Shown: one piece after another, positions 25,171-33,495 of the stretch
How the letters are laid out: each line of letters opens with the position of its first letter
Position numbering within the stretch: position 1 is the stretch's first letter
Origin: Pseudidiomarina salinarum
GTDB lineage: Bacteria; Pseudomonadota; Gammaproteobacteria; Enterobacterales; Alteromonadaceae
Assembly: GCF_000753715.1 (NCBI RefSeq)
Contig: NZ_JPER01000001.1
Span: forward strand, 248,001-312,000
Reading direction: 5' to 3'
Length of the DNA: 64,000 nucleotides
The notes under the pieces: generated by a model
The model's database searches: none
Told to the model about the DNA's origin: nothing
Seen by the model: the letters and a program-made list of their open reading frames with translations, nothing else
Position numbers and translations under genes: made by a program

Positions 25171-28100
25171 ATGAACTTCTGTACTTTGAAGCGGCGTCTG
25201 ATCCTGGCCGTCGCAGTGGCCGTGGCAACCGTTACGACGGCTACTGTGAGCGCCAGTCAGCAGGATGCGCCGCGCCGCTTCTTAATCGAGTTTAAAGAGC
25301 CGGCTGTGGCCGCTTATAAAGGTGGTTTCGCGGGTTTGGCCGCGACCGCACGCGCCAGTGGCGTTGAACAAATTAACCTGCAGGCCCCGGCGGTTCAGCG
25401 CTATTCAGGGTTTCTGCAAGAGCGCCAGAAAGCGACTATCAGCTCGATTCAGCAACGCCTGCAGGGGCTTAAGTTTCAGCGTTCGCTGTTACTGACGTTA
25501 AATGGTGCCATTGTTGAATATCATGGCACCGATGATTTGCAGCAGCTGCTGGCCGGCATGGATGGCATCAAAGCGGTCTACCCCGACAGCATCGTCCGGG
25601 TGCATCTGGATGCTTCCAACGCACTTATTAACAGCAGCGCGGCATGGCAGGCTCTGGGTGGCCGGGCTGGCGCCGGCAACGGCGTGAAAGTGGCCGTAAT
25701 CGACACCGGCATTGAGCCGGATCACGCGATGTTTCAGGATGTCCAGCATAGCCGTCCCGCTGATGCGCCCACCGACGATTACTGTGCCACTGTCGATACG
25801 ACCTTTTGTAACGACAAGCTGATTGCCGCGCGTTTCTACGATGCGCCGAGCGATCTGGCTGCGGGTGAGTATCCTGACTCGCCGCGTGATTTTGACGGAC
25901 ACGGCAGCCATGTCGCCGGCATTGCGGTAGGGAATCAGGTTTCCGCTACCTATGACGGGGTCACCGTGAATTTTTCCGGCGTGGCACCGGGTGCTTCGCT
26001 GATGGTTTATAAAGCCTTGTATGGCAATAGCGTCGGCGGCTCGACCGGTACTACCCTGGCATTGGCCGCGGCCCTTGAAGATGCCATGGCCGATGGTGCT
26101 GATGTGATTAATAACTCATGGGGCAGCGACACGGTCCAGGATCCGAATAATAGCTACTACCGCACGATTTTTGAAAATCTTGATGCCGCCGGCATATTAA
26201 CCGTGACCTCAGCCGGTAATGCCGGGCCTGGGCCGCAGACTATTGGTTGCCCTGCCTGTATTGAAGAAGGCATCGCCGTGGCCAGTACCCGCACGGGTCG
26301 CGTTTTTGGCAGCGATCTTGAGGTGTCGGGCCTGGCCAGCGCCATTACAACCGAGATTGGTGAGGGTGCTTTTACCATTACCACACCTATCGTTGCGCCG
26401 CTGAACGCCAGCGCCGTAGTGGATAATGTCAACGCCGAAGGCTGCAGTGCCTTTGCCGCCAACTTTTTTGACGGTGATATTGCCCTGATCCGGCGCGGCT
26501 CCTGTACCTTTGCCGATAAAGCCAGCATGGTGCAGAACGCCGGTGGCGTCGGTATGGTGGTGTTTAATACCGAAGACGGCCTGGTTGAGATGATCATGGA
26601 TGGCGCGACTTTGCCGTCGGTTTTTATTTCCCAGAACGATGCGACCATCATTCTGAACGCCTGGCAGCCCGGCGATGTGGCCACAATAAATCCGATCATG
26701 GCAAAAATCATTGATGACCAGGTGGATGTGTTGTCCGGTTTTAGTTCGCGCGGGCCGAACGCGGATTCTACTTTCCTGAAGCCGGAGCTCGCCGCGCCAG
26801 GCCATGAGATTCTTTCTGCCTATGCGGGCGCAGCCTCCCAGTACGCGGTGATATCAGGAACCTCGATGGCGGCACCGCATGTTGCGGGCGCGGCGGCCCT
26901 GATGCTGGCCCACCATGGTGATCTGACCCCGGCCCAGCTGAAATCGGTGCTGATGACTTCAGCCGTTGGCGGCGTGACTAAGGATGACGGCGTTACGCCG
27001 GCGGATCCTTTTGATGTCGGCAGCGGCCGTCTGAATCTTGCCAACGCCCTGGCTACCGCCATTACTGTGGATACGCCGTCACTGGCGGATAACCTCTGCG
27101 CGGTGAGCTGTAGCTTTGAGCGTACGCTGACGAATCTGAAGAACGTCAGCAGCGACTGGACCCTCTCAGTGAATTTCGCTGACCCGAACCTGACCGGAAC
27201 CTTAAGCACTGAGAGCGTGACTCTGGCTGCTAACGGCACGGCAAGCTTCTCGCTTGATGTGAACGCGGCCTTTGCCGGCGAGGGCTGGAACTTTGGTGAG
27301 ATTGTAGTTGAACACACCGGCGGCGAATACGCGCCAGCGCGATTACCGATTGTTATTTACACCAGTACTACTGACAGTTCAGGGGTGATCAGCGGCGGTA
27401 TTACTTCAACTGAGCAGCTGGCCGGGCAGCCGGTAGCCGTGAAACTCCGCTCAGCCTTAGGCGCTGCCGACAAAGAGGTGACTTTCTCTGCCGCGCTGCC
27501 CGATGCAGCAGAGGTTGAGCTGGTTGCAGACAGCCTGGTATTTACCGAAACCTTGTCGACGGCCACCAGCAAAGGCTACGACCAGGCCACCAATACCATT
27601 AACTGGGTGGGGATGCAGCAGGACAGTCCGCCGCTGGCCACTATTGCCGATGCTGGCTTCGAGCATTCCGCCACCTCGCCGGCGGATCTGGGATATGACT
27701 ATCAGACCGTCTGTGGTGCCAGCGAGTATTGCGATGATGTATCGGTCAGCGTCACGCTTCCCGGCGATGGCATTTTATTTGATGGCCAGCAGTTTGGTAC
27801 CCTAACGGTATCGAGCAACGGCCTGATTGAGCTGGGCGAAACCACCCAGGTCGCGAATTTTTCGCCGCAGTCACTGCCAAACCTGGCACAGCCGAATGGC
27901 CTGTACGCTCCGCTGTGGGCCGACCTTGAGATTGGCGGTGCGCTGGGTGGCGAAATCCGGCTGTTCAGTATTCCGGCGGACGCGAACGGCGACAGCTGGC
28001 TGGTAGTGGAATGGCATGAAGCCCGTAACTACAACAATGTTACCGGCGACCGCTACAGCTTTAATGTGTGGCTGCAGCTGGGTACCGATAAGGCCATTTA

Positions 28101-29040
28101 TAATTACCGGGATGTCAGTGCCAACAAACCGCAGGGGCCCGTTGTGGTTGGGGTTGAGAATCTTGCCGGGAATGCCGGCGCTATGGCTTATTTTGATTCA
28201 ACCAGCGGCAATGCCACCGGTACCTTGCCGGTCAACGCGGATAGCCTGACCCCGTCGATAACGGCGGGTGATCCTGCCGGTGTGGACATGGACTTTGAGC
28301 TGCTGGCTGCCACCTTTGGTACGGTACCCGCTACGGAACTGGCGACCACCCGGAATGCCGCAGTCAGTTCGGATCTGACGGATCTGGTCGGCAGCCCCAG
28401 CCGCGATGAGGCGATTTTAATGAACGTGACCGACGGTATCGCCTCCTTTGATGCGGTATTGCCGCTGCACTTTGAAGGGCAGGGCGCACTCAGCCTCGAT
28501 ATTGCGACCGGGCCCGCTAATGGTACCGTCACCACCAACGGCCTGGCGCTGACCTACACACCGGCCGCCGGCTTTATTGGTAATGACAGCTTCAGTTACC
28601 GGGTTACCGATACCGCGGGTCAGCATACTACGGCGGCAGAGGTTACTGTGCTGGTTGAAAACCAGGTGCCGGTGGCGCGGGCTTCGTCACCTGCAGGTCC
28701 GGTCGCGGCGGGGCAACGAGTATCGCTGGATGGCAGCGCCAGTAGTGATCCCGACGGCGACAGCTTAACTTACAGCTGGCAGCAAACCGCGGGTCCGACC
28801 ACGGCCCTGAGCAGCACGACCGCGGCCTCGCCGTCACTGACTGCGCCAAGTCTGGCGCAAAGTACTACACTGACTTATCAGCTGACAGTATCTGACGGCG
28901 ATAAAACCAGTACGGATACCACCAGCATTAGTGTGCAGGCCCTGCCAAGATCGTCCGGCAAGTTTGGCTTCTGGATAGCGCTGTTGCTGCTGCCGCTGGT
29001 ACTTCGTTCAACTTTACGGAAGGAGAAACGACTATGTTAA
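25171..29040 (+). CDS. Large secreted subtilisin-like serine peptidase (S8) with PA, cadherin/Ig-like and C-terminal sorting regions
   Basis: The 1289-residue protein has a signal peptide (to ~residue 28), an inhibitor I9-type propeptide, then a peptidase S8 domain with Asp178 (VAVIDTGIEPDH), His244 (DGHGSHVAGI) and Ser565 (SGTSMAAPHVAG). A protease-associated domain is inserted at ~410-500. C-terminal regions include a cadherin-like NDSFSYRVTDTAGQ unit and a PKD-like DGSASSDPDGDSLTYSWQQ unit. The last 30 residues are SSGKFGFW, a hydrophobic helix and a basic tail, a tripartite layout like GlyGly-CTERM signals cleaved by rhombosortase, though without the Gly-Gly pair. AAGGAAG precedes the ATG. 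Its end overlaps a lipoprotein gene by 7 bp. Likely a cell-surface or released protease for protein nutrients. Confidence 0.92.
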   Translation: MNFCTLKRRLILAVAVAVATVTTATVSASQQDAPRRFLIEFKEPAVAAYKGGFAGLAATARASGVEQINLQAPAVQRYSGFLQERQKATISSIQQRLQGLKFQRSLLLTLNGAIVEYHGTDDLQQLLAGMDGIKAVYPDSIVRVHLDASNALINSSAAWQALGGRAGAGNGVKVAVIDTGIEPDHAMFQDVQHSRPADAPTDDYCATVDTTFCNDKLIAARFYDAPSDLAAGEYPDSPRDFDGHGSHVAGIAVGNQVSATYDGVTVNFSGVAPGASLMVYKALYGNSVGGSTGTTLALAAALEDAMADGADVINNSWGSDTVQDPNNSYYRTIFENLDAAGILTVTSAGNAGPGPQTIGCPACIEEGIAVASTRTGRVFGSDLEVSGLASAITTEIGEGAFTITTPIVAPLNASAVVDNVNAEGCSAFAANFFDGDIALIRRGSCTFADKASMVQNAGGVGMVVFNTEDGLVEMIMDGATLPSVFISQNDATIILNAWQPGDVATINPIMAKIIDDQVDVLSGFSSRGPNADSTFLKPELAAPGHEILSAYAGAASQYAVISGTSMAAPHVAGAAALMLAHHGDLTPAQLKSVLMTSAVGGVTKDDGVTPADPFDVGSGRLNLANALATAITVDTPSLADNLCAVSCSFERTLTNLKNVSSDWTLSVNFADPNLTGTLSTESVTLAANGTASFSLDVNAAFAGEGWNFGEIVVEHTGGEYAPARLPIVIYTSTTDSSGVISGGITSTEQLAGQPVAVKLRSALGAADKEVTFSAALPDAAEVELVADSLVFTETLSTATSKGYDQATNTINWVGMQQDSPPLATIADAGFEHSATSPADLGYDYQTVCGASEYCDDVSVSVTLPGDGILFDGQQFGTLTVSSNGLIELGETTQVANFSPQSLPNLAQPNGLYAPLWADLEIGGALGGEIRLFSIPADANGDSWLVVEWHEARNYNNVTGDRYSFNVWLQLGTDKAIYNYRDVSANKPQGPVVVGVENLAGNAGAMAYFDSTSGNATGTLPVNADSLTPSITAGDPAGVDMDFELLAATFGTVPATELATTRNAAVSSDLTDLVGSPSRDEAILMNVTDGIASFDAVLPLHFEGQGALSLDIATGPANGTVTTNGLALTYTPAAGFIGNDSFSYRVTDTAGQHTTAAEVTVLVENQVPVARASSPAGPVAAGQRVSLDGSASSDPDGDSLTYSWQQTAGPTTALSSTTAASPSLTAPSLAQSTTLTYQLTVSDGDKTSTDTTSISVQALPRSSGKFGFWIALLLLPLVLRSTLRKEKRLC

Positions 29041-29561
29041 AACCATTATTTTCTGCTCTGGCTCTGATTTTTTTGCTGAGCGCCTGTGGTCAGCCCGATT
29101 CTGGTAACCAGAGCGGCAACGAGAACGGCAGTGACGCCGAACTGGAGGAAACGCTGACTGAGCTGCAGCAGGAAGGTAAGCAGCTTAGTTCTGAAGTGAT
29201 AAACAAAGTTGAAGAGGTGCTGCGTAGCACCGAGGCGACGGTAGAAGAAAAAACCGCGGCTTTGCGTGAACTCGATATGGATATCCGCGATCTGGTTGGT
29301 GTGCCTTATGCCGATGACCTGTCGCAATGCCGTCTGATTGCGGTGGGCAGCCGCCCTTGTGGCGGGCCTGAGTACTATCTGCCGTATTCAACCAAATCCG
29401 TTGATCCGGATGTGATCGAGCCACTGGTTAACAGCTACACCGAGTTGCAAAGCTGGTTTCACGAAGAGCATCAGGTAATGGGTACCTGCGAAGTGGTGCC
29501 GGAACCCAATCTGACGATCAATGATGGCATTTGTATCGCCACCCCCAATGAAATGATGTAA
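29034..29561 (+). CDS. Lipoprotein translationally coupled to the subtilase
   Basis: This 175-residue protein has a signal peptide and a lipobox LLSACGQP (Cys ~18). A low-complexity Asn/Gly/Ser linker and an acidic helical stretch with probable coiled coil follow (ELEETLTELQQEGKQL ... VEEVLRSTEATVEEK). A globular C-terminal half has four cysteines (SQCRLI, RPCGGPEYYLPYS, MGTCEVV, DGICIAT), likely in disulfides. The ATG overlaps the subtilase stop by 7 bp and AGGAG lies 9 nt before it, so the two are made together. The C-terminal part is plausibly a partner, inhibitor or chaperone of the protease. I do not recognise a family. Confidence 0.82.
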   Translation: MLKPLFSALALIFLLSACGQPDSGNQSGNENGSDAELEETLTELQQEGKQLSSEVINKVEEVLRSTEATVEEKTAALRELDMDIRDLVGVPYADDLSQCRLIAVGSRPCGGPEYYLPYSTKSVDPDVIEPLVNSYTELQSWFHEEHQVMGTCEVVPEPNLTINDGICIATPNEMM

Positions 29562-29582
29562 ATCATTGTAAGTTAAAGTTGG

Positions 29583-32500
29583 TTAGCCGCGCTGCTGGAT
29601 ATGTTTCAGCAGCGCTTTTAACGCCGCCGGCTTCACCGGCTTGGCCAGAAAATGTAACTGTTTTTCGCGTGCCTGCTGGCGCAGGTTATCATCGCGCATG
29701 GCCGTTACCAGCGCGCCCTCCAGCATATGCTCCCCATTATCTCCCCAGATGTTACGCAGGGCATCAGCCAGGCTCAGGCCATCATGTTCATCATCGCCCA
29801 GCTGATAGTCCAGCAGCATGCCATCAGGGCGGGGGTGAGTGGATGCGTAATCCAGCGCACTGCTACTGCTGGTAAACGTCATCACAGTACAGCCCCATTT
29901 TTCCAGCAGCGCCCGCATGGCGGTCAGGTTCTCCGGGTCATCATCCACGCAAATCAGCGTCATGCTGCCGGTTGGGGTAGCCACCTCGGCCTGTGGCGCA
30001 TGTTCTTCAACCAGCGCCGGATTGCCTTCCGGGATAGTGACCGAGAAGCAGCTGCCGCGGCCTTCTTCGCTCACGAGCTGCAACGCGCAGTGCAGCTGCT
30101 CGCTCATGCGTTTGGCCACGCTCAGCCCCAGGCCGACGCCCTCGGCACGGGTATTCTGACCGCGATAGAACGCATCAAATACCTTTGGCCGTTGCTGCGC
30201 GGTAATGCCGTGACCCGTATCCCACACCGCGATGACTAATTCGCTGCCACGACGGCGCACCCCCAGCAGCACTTTGCCCTGTTCTTTGTTGTATTTCACG
30301 GCGTTCGACAGGAAGTTCTGGATGATACGGCGCAGATAGGTCGGGTCGGTATAGACCACCACATCCAGCAGACGCGCTTTGACAGTAATACCGCGCTGGG
30401 CGGCCAGCATGCTGTACTCATTTAATAACGGCTGCAAGATGGTGCTGAGCCGGACATGGCGGAAGCGGGGCTGCAGTGCGCCCTGATCCATTTTGGCAAT
30501 TTGCAGCAGCGTCGATAACAAGTGCTCGGTCGAACCCAGGGCGGTATCCAGCTTGCCGAGCAGTTGCTGATTGTGTTCGCCGATCGCCGTTTCATCCACC
30601 GCCGACAGATACAGGCGAGCGGCGTTCAGGGGCTGCAGAATGTCATGGCTGGCCAGCGCCAGGAAGCGGGTTTTTGAGGCGTTGGCTTCGTCGGCCTCGC
30701 GCTTGGCCTGTTTGAGTTCAACTTCGACCTGCCGGCGGCGCTCGATCTCTTCGGTCAGCTCGTTATTGATCTCGCGGATCTTGCGCTGGCGGCCGCTGAT
30801 GCGCTGTTCCAGGTCAATATTGGCTTCTTCGAGTGCCTGCTGGGTTTCAATGTACTCGGTGATATCGGTGAAGCTGGTAACAAAACCACCGGTGGGCAGC
30901 GGGTTGCCGACCATTTCAATCACCCGGCCATCACCGCGGCGGCGAATAAAGCGGTGGGGCGAGCCTTCCTGCATATACTTAAGCCGCTTGGCTACCAGCT
31001 CGTCAATCTCGCCGGGACCACATTCGCCCCGTTCGGCGTTGTAGCGGATCAGCGCGGCAATGGGCTGCCCGGGTTTAACCATACCTTCGGGATAATCGAA
31101 CAGGTCAAGATAGCGTTTATTCCAGGCCACCAGGCGCAGTTCGGCGTCGATCACGCTGATCCCCTGGGCCAGGTTCTCGAGCGAGCTGAACAAAATCGAC
31201 TGCTGGGTTTGTAGCGCCTGGGTGGTGTCGTCAAAGAAATGCACCACTTCTTCGAGGTGCAGACGGCGATCACGCAGCGCCGCCTCAACCAGTGAGCGGG
31301 CGGTGGCGGCACCTAATACGCCGGCCAGCGAGCGCTCAACGAAATCGATTAGGGTACGCGAGGCGATATCGTCTCTGTTGGCGCTGGTGATCAGGCTGCC
31401 ACCGTGCGCCTGGGCGAAGTAGTGTAATAGCTGTTCACTGCGCTCATCGCCCAGAAAAGTGCGCAGCAGCAACAGCATATCGCCGTTGGTGGCCTGATGA
31501 TGGCGGCCAATGGTGTGCTCCTGTAGGGTGGCGCGTGGCTTCACAAAAGCGGTGGCCTGGATGCGATCGACCAGTTGCGGCCGGGCCAGCAGTGAGAACA
31601 GGATATAGCCGAACAGGTTAACCACCAGGCTGATGGCGGTGCCCTGGGTGATAATGCTGCTGTCGGTGGCCTCATGGGGCAGGTACATAGGTACCGCCAC
31701 GCTGAACAGCCACGCCAGCAGGCCCAGTCCGGTGCCAACATAGACACCGCGGGCATGGCCACGGCGCCAGTAAAGGCCACCGACGATACCCGGCAACAAC
31801 TGCAGCACCATGGAAAAGGCGAGTAAGCCGATGCTGACCAGACCGGTTTTTGCGGCCCAGAAGTAATAGCACAGATAGGCCAGCAGCATGATCACCGCGA
31901 TGGCGATGCGGCGGATCAGCAGCAACCGGCCTTTGAAGCTGGGCAGGGGAAACTGACTGCGACGCTGCAGCAGCACCGGCATGATGACATCGTTGGTGAT
32001 CATGGTGCTCAGGGTTACCGAGGCGATGATGACCATGGCCGTGGCGGCCGAGAAGCCGCCGATAAAGATAAATACTGCCAGCCAGGTCTGATCCTGCAGC
32101 AGTGGCAGGCGCAGGGCGTAGGTTGAACCGTCTACCGCAGCGCCCGTGCCGTTACCAAAGAAGAATTGCCCGCTGAGCGCAATAGGCACTATGGCCGCGG
32201 CGGTGAGTATCAGATAAAGCGGAAAGCCCCAGCGGGCGGTTTTCAGGTGGCGTACGTTGACGTTATCAACCACCGTCACGTGAAACTGCCGTGGCAGGCA
32301 TAAGATCACAGCGGCAGCCATGAACGTCTGCATGATGAACTCAAAGCTGGTAAGGGCCTGCCAGGACCACGCAGCGGTGGTTGGCCGACGTAGTTGCTGC
32401 CACATACTCACCGGCGAGCTGTCCGTGAACAACCACCAGGCAAAGAATGCTGCGGCAATCAGCGCCACCAGTTTCACTGCCGACTCAAAAGCAATGGTCA

Positions 32501-33062
32501 GGATCATGCCGTTGCGGTATTCAGTGACTTCGATGTGCCGGGTGCCGAATAGCATGGCAAATACCGCCATCATCGCCGCCGCCATAAGTTCATTCAGTGA
32601 GAACTCGGTGAAGGCGGTGGTGTTTTCGGTCAGCACCACAAAGCTCAGCCCCACCGCTTTCAGTTGCAGCGCAATATAAGGAATCGTCGCCAGGGTGGCG
32701 ATTAAGGTCACGAATAATGCCAGGCGCTGGCGTTTGCCATAACGCGAGGCGATAAAGTCAGCAATCGAGGTAATGTTCTGCTGCTTGCTCACCGATACCA
32801 GTTTCTCGAGTAGCGGCAGGCCGAAAATAAACAAAAGTATCGGGCCAAGCAGGATCGGAATGTAGGCCCAGCCCGAGGTGGCGGCATTGCCGACCGCACC
32901 GTAATAGGTCCAGCTGGTGCAGTAAATCGCCAGCGACATGCTGTAGATCATGGGTTTATAGCTGAGCCGGTTGGCCCAGGAACTGGTTTTGTCGCCCCAG
33001 TGCGCCACCGCGAACAGTAATGCGATGTAAGCCAGGGATGCGAGGATCAGCAGTAATGTCAT
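29583..33062 (-). CDS. crbS: CrbS-type hybrid sensor kinase with N-terminal sodium/solute symporter domain
   Basis: The 1159-residue protein has a domain order like Vibrio CrbS: a polytopic sodium/solute symporter (SLC5) domain (~1-490), a linker of STAC type, a PAS domain (~600-715, AQGISVIDAELRLVAWNKRY), a coiled coil, HisKA with His806 (ALASHDILQPL), HATPase with Asn920 (SNAVKYN) and DTGHGI, and a C-terminal receiver with Asp1085 (LLDYQL). It would sense acetate status and phosphorylate CrbR. I start at ATG 33062 (MTLLLILASLAYIALLF), with GAAGAG upstream; an in-frame start at 33188 would put a charged extension before the first helix. It converges with the lipoprotein gene across 21 bp and diverges from the symporter operon. 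Confidence 0.9.
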   Translation of the reverse strand: MTLLLILASLAYIALLFAVAHWGDKTSSWANRLSYKPMIYSMSLAIYCTSWTYYGAVGNAATSGWAYIPILLGPILLFIFGLPLLEKLVSVSKQQNITSIADFIASRYGKRQRLALFVTLIATLATIPYIALQLKAVGLSFVVLTENTTAFTEFSLNELMAAAMMAVFAMLFGTRHIEVTEYRNGMILTIAFESAVKLVALIAAAFFAWWLFTDSSPVSMWQQLRRPTTAAWSWQALTSFEFIMQTFMAAAVILCLPRQFHVTVVDNVNVRHLKTARWGFPLYLILTAAAIVPIALSGQFFFGNGTGAAVDGSTYALRLPLLQDQTWLAVFIFIGGFSAATAMVIIASVTLSTMITNDVIMPVLLQRRSQFPLPSFKGRLLLIRRIAIAVIMLLAYLCYYFWAAKTGLVSIGLLAFSMVLQLLPGIVGGLYWRRGHARGVYVGTGLGLLAWLFSVAVPMYLPHEATDSSIITQGTAISLVVNLFGYILFSLLARPQLVDRIQATAFVKPRATLQEHTIGRHHQATNGDMLLLLRTFLGDERSEQLLHYFAQAHGGSLITSANRDDIASRTLIDFVERSLAGVLGAATARSLVEAALRDRRLHLEEVVHFFDDTTQALQTQQSILFSSLENLAQGISVIDAELRLVAWNKRYLDLFDYPEGMVKPGQPIAALIRYNAERGECGPGEIDELVAKRLKYMQEGSPHRFIRRRGDGRVIEMVGNPLPTGGFVTSFTDITEYIETQQALEEANIDLEQRISGRQRKIREINNELTEEIERRRQVEVELKQAKREADEANASKTRFLALASHDILQPLNAARLYLSAVDETAIGEHNQQLLGKLDTALGSTEHLLSTLLQIAKMDQGALQPRFRHVRLSTILQPLLNEYSMLAAQRGITVKARLLDVVVYTDPTYLRRIIQNFLSNAVKYNKEQGKVLLGVRRRGSELVIAVWDTGHGITAQQRPKVFDAFYRGQNTRAEGVGLGLSVAKRMSEQLHCALQLVSEEGRGSCFSVTIPEGNPALVEEHAPQAEVATPTGSMTLICVDDDPENLTAMRALLEKWGCTVMTFTSSSSALDYASTHPRPDGMLLDYQLGDDEHDGLSLADALRNIWGDNGEHMLEGALVTAMRDDNLRQQAREKQLHFLAKPVKPAALKALLKHIQQRG

Positions 33063-33121
33063 GGCAGCGAACTCTTCCGTATCGATGTGCAGGACTTTAT
33101 CACAGCTTGCGCAAACTGCTG

Positions 33122-33137
33122 TACGACCAAAGTCCAA
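33122..33137. promoter_or_regulatory. GAC-N4-GTC site in the crbS / DUF4212 divergent spacer
   Basis: The core GAC (33125-33127), CAAA, GTC (33132-33134) matches the core of the palindrome in the acs/porin spacer. The outer bases (TAC left, CAA right) are less symmetrical. It lies 84 bp before the DUF4212 start and 63 bp before the crbS start. It is a candidate CrbR site serving the symporter operon. Confidence 0.42.
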
Positions 33138-33217
33138 TTCCCCCTTTGTACTAAGCACATTAGATTGCGCTATGACGACAACCAACAATGAATAAAACAG
33201 AACAATCTGGAGGGCAT

Positions 33218-33484
33218 ATGGCTTTTAAAAGCGAAGAACTCGCAAAAGCCTACTGGCGTGAGAACATCGGTCTGGTACTTAAGCTGTTAGCAGTCTGGTT
33301 TCTCGTGTCATATGGGTTTGGCATCATTCTGGTGGACTGGCTGAATGAGATTACTTTTTTCGGCTTTAAACTGGGTTTCTGGTTCGCGCAGCAGGGGTCG
33401 ATTATTACCTTTGTGATTCTGATCTTCATTTATGTGAACAGAATGTCGGCGCTCGACAATAAATACGAAGTTCACGAGCACTAA
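33218..33484 (+). CDS. DUF4212 small membrane protein, symporter partner
   Basis: The 88-residue protein has two hydrophobic helices and the family core YWRENIGLVLKLLAVWFLVS ... GFWFAQQGSI ... IYVNRMSALD. DUF4212 proteins are encoded just before a distinct subfamily of sodium/solute symporters and are thought to be a small subunit. I use ATG 33218, with GGAGGG immediately upstream, over ATG 33188, which lacks a Shine-Dalgarno. The symporter gene follows 11 bp later. Confidence 0.88.
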   Translation: MAFKSEELAKAYWRENIGLVLKLLAVWFLVSYGFGIILVDWLNEITFFGFKLGFWFAQQGSIITFVILIFIYVNRMSALDNKYEVHEH

Positions 33485-33495
33485 GGGGCGCGACC

